Assembly (NCBI RefSeq): GCF_901709675.1
Contig: NC_051089.1
Location: forward strand, 8,367,476-8,431,475
Direction of reading: 5' to 3'
DNA length: 64,000 nucleotides
Source of the DNA: Syngnathus acus
Taxonomy: Eukaryota; Chordata; Actinopteri; Syngnathiformes; Syngnathidae
In this document: positions 53,817-64,000 of the stretch, one piece after another
How the letters are laid out: every line of letters begins with the position of its first letter
Numbering within the stretch: position 1 is the stretch's first letter
Translations under genes and position numbers: made by a program
The notes under the pieces: model-generated
What the model saw: the letters and a program-made list of their open reading frames with translations, nothing else
Databases searched by the model: none
What the model was told of the DNA's origin: nothing

Positions 53817-56800
53817 CTATCGAATCCTCTTCTGCTGGCGAGCGCGATAAATGTCGTGGATGGGCGGCGCCACCGCTCCTTTGTCGTCTTCCTCATCCGA
53901 GTCAGCATTGGGCCTCTTGAGTGACTTGGTGCTGTTGTGGTTCTCCATGGCGCCATTGCCCTCGCCACCACTGTCTGGCAGTCTGCCCGTGATGAGCTCC
54001 ACAGCAGCCTCAACAGCTTAGAAGGAGGGAGGAAAAGGGAGAGTGAAAATGCATATTTTCATTTTCCGACATTGGTGACTTGGTCGCTAATACTCTGATG
54101 TCATCTTGTGGAATATGAGTGTTGTTGCTAGATTTAATTATTTGTTGTTGGTGATTTTTCAACATGTCTGAGATGTTCCTTTTTGTTGAGGGGCCTTGAA
54201 TGAACCTTGTAAAGATGGTGAGTCTTGCTGCATACAGTTGTTTATGGAACATGATTGTGTACGTGCTAAAAGTATGGTGTTGCTTGTCGTAGACCACAAT
54301 AAATGAAAAACAGAATTAGTGTTGCCGTTATCTTGTGGCATCTGTAGGATATTGCAGGTAAATCTGCCTTGCCTTGGTCTTTATAGGAGGTGTCAATAAT
54401 TCATGGTTGTACACTATTCACAGTAGGGCTGGGTCCTGCGGCCATGTTTATTGCACTCACATTTTTAGAGAGACAGCGAGATAAAGAGAGACAGATAGAG
54501 AGCAATACAGATAAAGAAAGAGCGGGATACAAAAAAACAACAACTGACAAATACTTACTCTGCGGAAGTGTGCATCTCCTGAAAGTCTCAATGAGCTCAT
54601 CCACTTGGACAAAAGGACCCTGCAGAGCAGACAATCACATGTCCTTTTAACATCACACAAAGAAAGTAGCAGACCACTGTGGATGTTCACGATTACTGAC
54701 GGTGAAACACGTAGGTGGCGGGAGCAGCTTCATTAAAATGACAGCCACCGGGGGTACTGGGAACACTCCACCGGGTACAGGGTGCAGGCCTGGAGCTGTG
54801 GAAACAAACAGCAGGCGGCGGTGAACACAAGACGCCACAACTGCCGCGGTTCACGAGATGGACAAAGATAACGTACCTGCGAGGTGGCGTGGTTGGAAGG
54901 GGATCATCTGATTGGTGTCCGGTTTGGGGTACTCTGGTTTTCGGTCTATTTCGTCCTTCAGCGTGGGCGCGGAGGGCACGGCGACAGCCTCAGGGAGCAT
55001 AGCTGCCAGTTTGGCACGAGACACATCCTACAAATACAAGTCGAGTAGGTGGCAAATTTAAGGCTCACTGGCCAGATCTGGCCATTAATTTTATATGCAG
55101 CGAGTGTTTACATTATTGCAATGAGTACTACATAATTCCATGAATCTTTATAACATTATTGTTGTATTGCATATAATTGGCCAATTAGGGTTTCCCACAT
55201 GGAAAAGAGGAGCTAAGGAACGTAAACAAACAGTGCAACTCAACGAGTCATTTGGTGTGACTACATCTGTTCCAAAATGTAACCTATGCAATCCAAACTG
55301 AGAGTTTAAAACCAAGTTGTGAGTCAAACCGTTAATATGTCATTTGACAGTTGGTGTTTTAATTCATCTAGTGGGAGTGTCTGTTGTTTTGACTATTAGG
55401 CAGCAGTGATGGTCAAAGCACCCACCTTGTATCCCAGAGCTTTGAGTTCACTGCTGGAGCAGGGATACAGGTCCATGAACTTGTATCGGTCCACAAGCAA
55501 GGCTGTCTCTTTGCCCTCGTATTCATCCTTGAAGGCAGTGAAACGGCGCCGCTCCACTTTCAGAATACTGGCCAGGTCGCCGATGTTACTTTCGAAGGCC
55601 AGAAAACGAGCCCAGATCTCCCTGAGATGAAATACGAGTCAATCAAAACAAGGGCGCCAAGACAAACTTGGTCAATGAGTCAATATAATGAACACTATGC
55701 GTACCCTGACTTCTCTGGTGAAAGGTTTCCTGAGGTGAGGACCCGTTCAAACAGAACTCTGGTGTTGTTATCCTCTGTATGAAAGAAGAAAGATACAAAT
55801 CTAATCGAGGCCATTTCTCAGTTCAGTGACTGGTAGGTCCACTTGAGCGGAAAAGATGCTGCTAATGCTACCTCTACCAGGCAAGACTCTTTAGTTATAT
55901 GTTATTATCCGCAAACTAATAATACAAACAATTTGCAAATAATACAATTCTAATTTAAAACTGCATTTGTACAATGGGTGCCTGCTGCTCACTACCAATG
56001 AGAAAATAAGTGAAGACAAAACCCACCATTAAGATGCGAGAGGTAATCAATGTATGCGAGTATGTACTCTGGAATGTCGCCATATTTCTTCAAACCAAGC
56101 TCAAAAATCTTAAAGGCCACCGATTTATCCTGTTGAGCATAAAAGACAAAACATGAGGCTGTTTCTTGAAGTGTTTGTGTCCAAACTATTCGAGGCATGG
56201 ATCACCTTGCTGCAGTAGTACTCCATCAGAGCCGCGGTGACATAAACGTGGTGGCGTGTACGCAGATCCTCGCGGGCCTTTTTGAAGATGGTTCGGCCCG
56301 ATTTGATGCCCTCCGCCCTCCTGGCAAATTTCATGTACTGTATGTACACCAACGTGGGGTCAATGTCCTCAATGGCCAGCAGTTTATTATAGATGCTGTG
56401 CACCTTCTCGTGTTTCATACGGCTCTGTAAAGATCGCAAATACATATGAAGGATCATCTACTGTATGTCTCAAATTGTTTTGAAGAGCAGCAACAGTTCA
56501 CTGGATGACCCACTTCTTCATAGTCGGCAAATGAGAAGTAAAGAAGCATATTTTTCTTCAGTAGTGTTCCAATGGCACGCTCGTAGATGTTAGCCGCCTC
56601 GTCACTGAATAGCTTGGAGTTATTCATGTCCTGAGAGGAACAAAAGCTCGTCATTAGTGGTTTGATTATTTCAAATCAAAACTCTTCAAATGAAGAAAAA
56701 AAAACCATGTCTTGTACCCCTTTCTCCGCCAACAACTTGCTGGACTGCTCCAAGTACTGAGCTGACTCGTACCAAACGTCGGGATGGTGCCCCAGCACCA

Positions 56801-59800
56801 GCAGACACTGCTCGTAGGCAAACATCACTGCAACAAGTCAAAGAAGTCAAGCGGTGCTTCAAGCTAATTGGAGGACTCACACACAATAACAATGAGTCAC
56901 CTCTCTTTGTGATCAGCGTCTGATCTTCCGTGCGCAGAGGGTTGCTTTTTTCCCACTGGATGTACTTCTTCCACATATCCACCTGCAGCGCCTCCTGGGG
57001 GGAGTTCTGGGGTGGCACTGAAGGTGCATTCCTGTCCAGCCCTTTCATTACGGTCTCATACTCCTGCGCACAGCAGACACCGGCTAATTCAGCAAAACCA
57101 TCATCATGACATTGAAGCAACTAGGTGGTTAATTCTTTTTTTACACAGGTGCCTTACCTTGGCTACTCTTCTGGCATTCATGTAGTCTCTGCTTCGATCC
57201 TCAATCATTTTCTTGGCCAAGTGTATATTGATTCCCTGATGCGTTACAGAACCAACTGTCAGCATTTAGAGTGAAAACATATTGAGGCTGCATAATAGAT
57301 GAATGAGCTCACCTCTTCATATTTGCTATAGTCTCTCCAGAGCTGCTCAATATTAATCATGGGATTCACACAGCCCCTCTGGTAGACCCTTCGTACTGCT
57401 GTGATGCGTTGGTTCTCTGCATACGAGCCCACAGCCTCACTGGTGGCACATAAAACAACATGAGCATCAACGTTAACTTGCATGGTACATAAAATAATAA
57501 CTGGAGGGGAAATTACTCACACTCCCTTCAGGAAGTTAATGTAGTCCACCCAAATCTGCGGGAAAGGGAATGCAAACCATTAGGGAACATTACCAAATGT
57601 ACATTTAAAATAACGTATATTTCATCTACCTGATATGACATAATTTCCATGCCAATTTTATCCAGGGCAAAGTCGTATGCCTGGGCCATCTTCTCCCTGA
57701 GGGCAGCAAAATGTGACTTGAATTCATTGAATATTCATCAGCAAGATTTACAGGAGTCACGCAAGCTTACTTGTAGCTGGGGAGCTTTCCTTTGGTCTCT
57801 CGCACGTAAGCAAGGTAACATTTCCACAGATCGATGTGTAACACTTTCATCAGACATCTCTGAAACAGCTGTGGCAAAGAGATTACAGAAGAGGCTCAGA
57901 AACAATTTCGAAGCATAAGTTTAAAAACTCTATTTAGAGAACAGGTTGGTACACTGAGCCAACTTTATTTATTTTTTTAACATATGGATCCTTCTAAATG
58001 TTTTGGAATGGCAAATTGAATTCCACTGCTGTTTTTACTCTACGTGTCTTGGGAAAAACCATCTGAGATGAATAATGCAACAGGCTGGTGAATTCAATGG
58101 GTCACAGGCTTGATGCAATTATTCCAACCAAGTAAGGGTTACGCCACCAAATATTAAATCCAATAAAATCCAAAAATGCAACAACTCATTTTGAATGTGA
58201 CTCTGGGCTCAACAGAGAAATAATAAAATAATAGGTTAGTATGGGGGGAAATTAAAACTTGCAAGATTGAATATGACATTTCCTGAAATGAGTGGAACAA
58301 AGCAATATTCCTTTCATGTTGCTGACACCAGAATATGAACTCAAAGTAAAAGACTTTATTTCATTCCAGGGAAACCAATAAAATAAATTAGAAAGTGCTA
58401 GACTCCAATAATTATTCATAAAGACAGTCACTCACCTTTTCTACTTTGTCATAGTTTTTTGCCTTGACCTGCAAATAAGACAAATGTAAATGCAACATTA
58501 TTTCAAGAATAATTTGAAATAATCCGTGGCTTCCAGAAAACATGCATTCATGCAAAATCGAACACAAACAAGTCAGATCAACAAAGTGAAATTCACACAA
58601 GAATGACAAATTACTTGTGTAAAGGGGTTTATTGTCATATTGATTGTGCCTCAAAACCATGAAAATGCCAGAGTAAGATGTCAGTAAAATTTCAAGGAAA
58701 GGAGACAAAGAAAAACTGCCTGGGGTGTATATCCTATTGGCAGATTTTGCAGCGATCAAGTGAACATCCTTTGTTTTTTTCCCTAATAGCACTCAAGATC
58801 TAAAACACGCCACAATTCCAGAAACATATCACAAGTAAAAAGCAGCACAAAAATGCAATATGAAATAAGATTCTCCCCGGGGGGGGTTAGTGGGGGCACA
58901 TCCTGGTTTTAGCATGAGAAAGACAAAGCAGCCAATGGAATAAAGACTTTTTATTTTATAAAGCCAAACCAAGCTTCTCTTGACAGCTACATGAGCACAA
59001 AGTCACAGAAACAACAAGGATTTGTTTACTAATTCTTCTCTGAAACAGATTCACTAAACACCCTTGATGCAAACCTTCGTACTTCCGCCCCCTCAAGATA
59101 TCAGTTACTGTGAGCCTATTTTAAGTAATCCCGTGAAACTCAAATGGTAACCAAGTTTAAAGTGTGAGCTGAATATTGCACAAAAGCTAATTTAGGCTAC
59201 CAAAAATGTTGTTGCTCACAAAATGGGGTTAAATTAATAAGGATGGCAAAGTTCTTTAAATTTCTACATAAATCCTGTGACGGGCTTAAGTGATGAATTG
59301 TTAGAGCACACCACATGACTACGCTGTGGATTTGGCATCAAATGTTTTGGATTTCAAATAAAAGAAATTTCAGCTTTGGAAAGTTGAATTACATCAAAGC
59401 AGACAACACTTCCGGTGACATTGACGTGACAACAGAAATTCAAAAATAGTGATGTTATTTGCAATAAAATGTTATTTTCATGGTAAAGAAATAGTTTATT
59501 TTCCTAACAGCACAATTAACTTTCAAGCTAATGTTACTTCCTTCAAGCTAATAGTACATCTTCCATCGCATTGGCATTGTTAAGGGCAACATTTTTTCAA
59601 ATCATAACTAAAAGCTGGAGGAAAGTCCTCAAAGAGAATGTGGTGGAACTAAGTGTGGATGTCATATTGTCCAGACACTCCTGCACATTTATTAATAAAA
59701 AAGATCAAACTAAATAATTTCAAAACTTTATCCAGCATCATCGTGACCCATAACCTGCACATCTGAATTATAAAATGATGGTAGACTTCTTTTAAAGGAG

Positions 59801-62800
59801 AAATTACAATAAAACCTCAAATAACACAACTAGGCAAATCTTCTTAAAAGTGGGAGGTGGCTGTGGGCAGAATCAGAGGCCTATCTGACACCATTTGAAG
59901 TGCTTCTGATACAAGGTGTTCCTCGCCACCCCCATTTTCTAACCTTCAAGCAGAAGCACGAAGACTGTGCTAACAATAACAGACATATGGGCACATAAAT
60001 ATTTCACTCCACCTTGACTCAGGCTGTTTCAGCTGGAAAATAAAAAGCAGTCCCTCCATGAAGCCTATTGTGAGGAGCAGCTGCAATTGCACCAAACACA
60101 CCATTTAATATAATGGACACCTGCAGTGCAGTAGCATCATGTTTTGGTTCTGCATTTCTCTAGCTGAAATTTGGGCATAACCCTGTAGTCAAGGCAGAGG
60201 AAAATTATGAGCAGTCATTGATGGCACAGTAATTTCAGACTTATACAAGAAAGGAAATGATAAAACTCTAGGAAAAGACCACAAGAAAATCTGAATTTAT
60301 TTGGGGTTAATCAGAGGTATTTCAAAAGGTGGGAGGTATGTGCCCACTACTCACTCCCATTTAACATGTGATCAGTTCATTCCGAACACACACACATCCC
60401 AGTTAGAAAGTTATTTTCTACGTGCACGCTGATAGAGATCCACAGTAAAATCCAGAGCCAGCAACTTACAAGGGACCGTCCTAGCTTATTGCCTCACTGG
60501 CAATAACATGCATGCAAGGTTAAAATGAGCAGCTCTGAGCTGACATTCACTCCCCTGCTCAGTATGAAAAGGGAAGCAGACCAAAATGTGACATTCAACT
60601 GAAGATACACCAGGCGTCGGCAAATGACTAAGCAGGAGCTGTTCAACCCAGTGGTAGGTAATGGCAATTAACACTAGGGCCAACTGCAAGTGCCGCTGAG
60701 AAGACACACCACTATGCCAAAAATAGTTTCGACACATCACAACAGCTGTAGTCCTTCCCGCCTGAGAACAATCATGTGCAACACAAACCAACCCGCATGT
60801 TCACAGAGACTGTCACTCACAGACCAAAACACTCAATAAGTGGGGGGGGGGGGGGGGGGGGGGGAGAGTTAAACTGCTGCTGATGTGAATCATACAAGCC
60901 AATAGGCTTCCATATTCTTGACAGCAACATTAAGACAAAGCAGCCCTACATAAAAAAAAAAAGTACCTAAAAATGTTTCTGACCTGCATGTCAACAAACT
61001 TAAAGGGAAGTCAAACATTTTATATACAATATTGTTTTATGCATTGCCACTAGTATGCTTATTAATATTGTGTTTAAGGAACATAATTAAGCAGAAAAAT
61101 CCACACATTTTCATCCATCTCATGAGGCGGCCATTGCTGTCCACTAAAAATGACAAAGTGCCGAAGGTCTCAAGTTGCAACCATCGTGTGACTAAACCGG
61201 GAAAACAGTTGAGCTACGATGGGTGGCTTTTGTGCTTAATTCGTCTTCCAAAAAACTCCCTATTAATCAGAATACTGTGATTAGATTAGTGGGTGCACTT
61301 AGAACATATTGTAAATAACATATTTGGTTTGACTTTCACTTTAAGGCAGACGTGGAGAACCGAGACCCAGTGGGCCATTTTGGACCAATGACAGCTTTTG
61401 ACAACCCATTTGCAATTCTAAAAAGAAAGCTTAAAAGAACTGCTGTTTAAAAAAAAACAAAAAAACATTTTACCTATTGTATCAATTAATTCAAACTGAG
61501 CACAGTGCGCAAGAACTTGAAAATAACTGAAATGGCTACTGATTGGACTCCCTACACTAGTTTTATGATTCAATCAACTTTGCCCAATAGCCAACGATAA
61601 GCAAAAATTTCCCTTTGTGTGATTATTATATTATTATTCCCGCTACCTGCTTCTTGCAGTCCACTGGATCTTGCTGCAATGGTGGTGAAATTTTCCAAGA
61701 TACAGAAGTTCATTCTTTTACTTGTCTGGATGTGATACCCACAACATTAGAGGTTCCAGAGCAGATTATCAGGAAAGAGACTTAAAATTGAGGTAACGCT
61801 TCACACAGGTGAATGCGCTTTTTTTCCCGTTAAACCAGGGGGGGGTTAATACACGGGTCTCAGTGGCTGCCCGCATCATAAAAAAAGTAGCAAAAAACAA
61901 ATAATGGGCGGCTGGTCCTTGTTCCATTCATTTGGTGGGAAAGTGATGGGGAATGTTTAAAAAGCAGAGTATTTGTTCATCACATTCCAAAAGAAAAGAC
62001 ACAGGAGTCAATAAATTGACACGACAAGTGAATAAAAGGCTAATGCACTCCAAATGCCATTAAAATAGTTTTAATACTGTTGCAGACCAAACATGCAACA
62101 AATTCACTTTACCCCATTTAAATGAATATGACGAGGAAAATACTAATTAAATTCTGGGAACCAAAAAAATAAAAAGAAACTCAGTTTTTATATTTAAAGG
62201 CACAATCCTCAATATTGATGATCTATATTCTATGACAGGGTGATGCTTGAACTAATAATTTTCAGCAAGTGGCTGAAATCAAGAATTGTGACTTTAAACC
62301 CCATCGACGTGCGAGACAATTAGTGTGAAAAACACATTGTTGATCATGTAAGGAAAAATATCATGCGTACGAGAAAGAAAAAAAAAAGTATTAACCTCGG
62401 CTTCAATGAAGAGTTTCCAGAATCTGCCGGAACTTGGAAACTGAGTGACAAGTCGCTCATATGTCTTCCTTGCTTTATCAATAGGTTGGTTCTAAAGCGG
62501 GAGAATGTGTTTACATCCACACAAACATGAGCAAAATATATGTAAGACTTTAACAAAGAATTCACCCCCACCCTTAAGCCCATCATTTAAACCCCTATAC
62601 AGTAATGCAACTCTTGAGTCACTAAACCTGTGCTTCTCGAATCAGAATGCTCCAAGCGTCAAGGTCATATGGGTTTTCTTCCAACTTTTTCTCTGCCTTC
62701 TTCACCTTCTCCGGGACGTACTCTGCTGCAGTCTGCAGTGGAAGGACCAAATGCATGAAAATGAATCATTATGCTGCAGAATGAAAATCAAAAACAAAGT

Positions 62801-63330
62801 GTATACAATGTAAACTGTGCGGGTGAATATAAAGCTGGGGAGTGGTGGTGGTTGCATTAAAGTTAAAGCTTGATGGGCACGTTTGAGGTAAATTCAACCT
62901 GACCACCCCTCCCATTCAATCATAATTTATTGATTCCAATTCTGTGTTACGCGTTCGAATCTTAACAATAATTGCTCGCCACGTACCAAAACGCGGACCA
63001 TAACTCTTTTATTTTACAAGAGTTTCCGCGTATATTTCAGGGGGGGAAAGGAGGCAGTATATCAGGCCAACGACGCCATAGCGACAACGCAGCCACGCGC
63101 TAGACTAGACAATACGGCGTTTGGCCGCCATTAAACGAACATATCGACATTTAAACAAATTTACTGCGATTAACTGACAACTGCCAACATACTCAAAACG
63201 CAACAAATACATTTAAAAAATATATACGACCGTCACAGCAAGGATAAATTACATGCGGCATTAGCATTTTAGTGCAGGCCTACGAGACATAAGCTAACTT
63301 TACCTGGTCGGCTGCTGCATCTGTAGACAT
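53817..63330 (-). CDS. cstf3: cleavage stimulation factor subunit 3 (CstF-77)
   Basis: HAT-repeat scaffold of nuclear CstF; it bridges CstF-64 and CstF-50 and contacts CPSF during pre-mRNA cleavage and polyadenylation. Coding exons in order: 63304-63330, 62628-62732, 62396-62491, 58436-58468, 57771-57868, 57630-57696, 57521-57555, 57313-57439, 57158-57235, 56901-57063, 56718-56827, 56514-56630, 56206-56424, 56027-56129, 55705-55774, 55426-55621, 54877-55027, 54701-54795, 54559-54619, 53817-54016. They total 2151 nt, or 716 residues (human 717), all in phase. Landmarks are [99 protein letters not shown] and the terminal [13 protein letters not shown]. Intron 3 (3.9 kb) contains a (G)23 run. 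The exon-18 donor GTCAGT is weak. Confidence 0.98.
60842..60864. repeat. (G)23 homopolymer in cstf3 intron 3
   Basis: Unbroken G run; on the cstf3 transcript strand it is poly(C). Length is uncertain because such runs are error-prone. Confidence 0.9.
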
Positions 63331-63496
63331 GGTCGGAAGAGAAATATAAGTAATACTACCGTTTGAGTAAGGATTAAATGGTAACAAAGTGGCGAATTTT
63401 AAAGCAGCTCCGTGACGTGCATTATTTTTAAACCAAGCTATCACGTTGTCCTCATAGAAGTAGCTGCTCGGTAACGAACCGATTTTTTTTTCTTCC

Positions 63497-63555
63497 AAAA
63501 TGGCGAGGAGATCGACTTCCTCCTCCGCGTCGGGCATAAACAATAAAACTTCCGG
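63497..63555 (-). promoter_or_regulatory. cstf3: cstf3 promoter elements (YY1-like and ETS-like)
   Basis: AAAATGGCG at 63497-63505 is a YY1-type core, and ACTTCCGG at 63548-63555 is CCGGAAGT on the minus strand. Both lie 170-225 bases upstream of the cstf3 start codon and are typical of housekeeping promoters. On the human map HIPK3 starts divergently beyond this point; no hipk3 exon is visible before the window ends. Confidence 0.5.
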
Positions 63556-63603
63556 CCCCAAACCTTCAACAATAAAACAAGACTTTTCCTCCCTCAAAAA
63601 CAA

Positions 63604-64000
63604 AGACAGCTTTCAGATGTCATTTTTCATATTTTTTAACCACTTAGTGAGAAACCCATTCAAGTGAATGAGACACTAAACAAAAAACATATCCACCATT
63701 CAATCACATTCCAACAATTCCCATTTTCACCAAATTCCACACTACACATTTAAAATTTCGAATTTTAGAAAATACCTAAGAGCTCTTCAATACTGTATTT
63801 GGAATCAATTTGACTACATCTACATGTACATTTTGTCCGAAGACAGCTATAATATTTAATATACTCAACAAATATGTATGTCTGTGCATGTATTATTTGA
63901 AATTGCATGACAGCGACAGAAAAATGTCCTGAAAAATATAGAATTGAAAACGAAGATGGAATAACAAAGCAGTGAGTAGAGAGTTTGACTGTAGGTAAAG
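63604..64000. other. cstf3 upstream flank
   Basis: AT-rich sequence with no exon or repeat that I recognise. Confidence 0.5.

Noticed and set aside
54561-54562. A separate small gene antisense to the cstf3 3' exons
   Set aside because: Plus-strand frames here are shadows of the cstf3 exons, whose phases and family motifs are decisive.
57771-57782. A one-base frameshift in cstf3 exon 5 (loss of one C before AGC TAC)
   Set aside because: My first count of the G run was wrong. Recounting in phase with the neighbouring open frame shows four G's, which restores a 98-nt exon in the correct frame.

Overview
The window is a gene-dense piece of a vertebrate nuclear genome, almost certainly a ray-finned (teleost) fish. 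The evidence is compact multi-exon genes with GT-AG introns, fish-type tRNA-derived SINE fragments, many (TG)n microsatellites, and a wt1 gene that lacks the mammal-specific 17-residue exon. It corresponds to the human 11p13 block WT1-EIF3M-(CCDC73)-PRRG4-QSER1-DEPDC7-(TCP11L1)-CSTF3. Order and orientation match the human block as I know it, but no frame supports CCDC73 or TCP11L1. I built all exon models by hand from splice phase and similarity to remembered family sequences. In each of the six genes the summed coding length is a whole number of codons with an unbroken frame.

Layout. 1-6.4 kb: non-coding flank beyond the wt1 3' end, with a teleost dispersed repeat, a telomere-like minisatellite and microsatellites. 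6.4-15.2 kb: wt1 on the minus strand, 9 coding exons, with the alternative KTS donor pair preserved. 15.2-23.8 kb: intergenic, holding an exon-like small ORF for a putative 58-residue membrane peptide (about 19.9 kb) and an exon-like minus-strand block (about 23.4 kb). 23.9-27.2 kb: eif3m (+, 11 exons). 27.2-30.6 kb: no gene seen; CCDC73 would be expected here. 30.7-33.8 kb: prrg4 (+). 35.2-43.9 kb: qser1 (+, 13 exons including one of 3.2 kb). 43.9-46.2 kb: intergenic with one candidate short ORF. 46.3-52.8 kb: depdc7 (+). 53.5-63.3 kb: cstf3 (-, 20 coding exons), convergent with depdc7. 63.3-64 kb: cstf3 promoter flank.

The genes do not form a pathway. wt1 is a zinc-finger regulator of kidney and gonad development; eif3m is a translation-initiation subunit; prrg4 is a vitamin-K-dependent Gla membrane protein; qser1 is a chromatin protein; depdc7 is a DEP-domain adaptor; cstf3 is the scaffold of cleavage stimulation factor in mRNA 3'-end formation. 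Their proximity is conserved synteny. The least explained items are the two short membrane-type ORFs, the 23.3-23.6 kb exon-like block, a predicted overlapping uORF in depdc7 and a set of co-oriented CTCF-like motifs.
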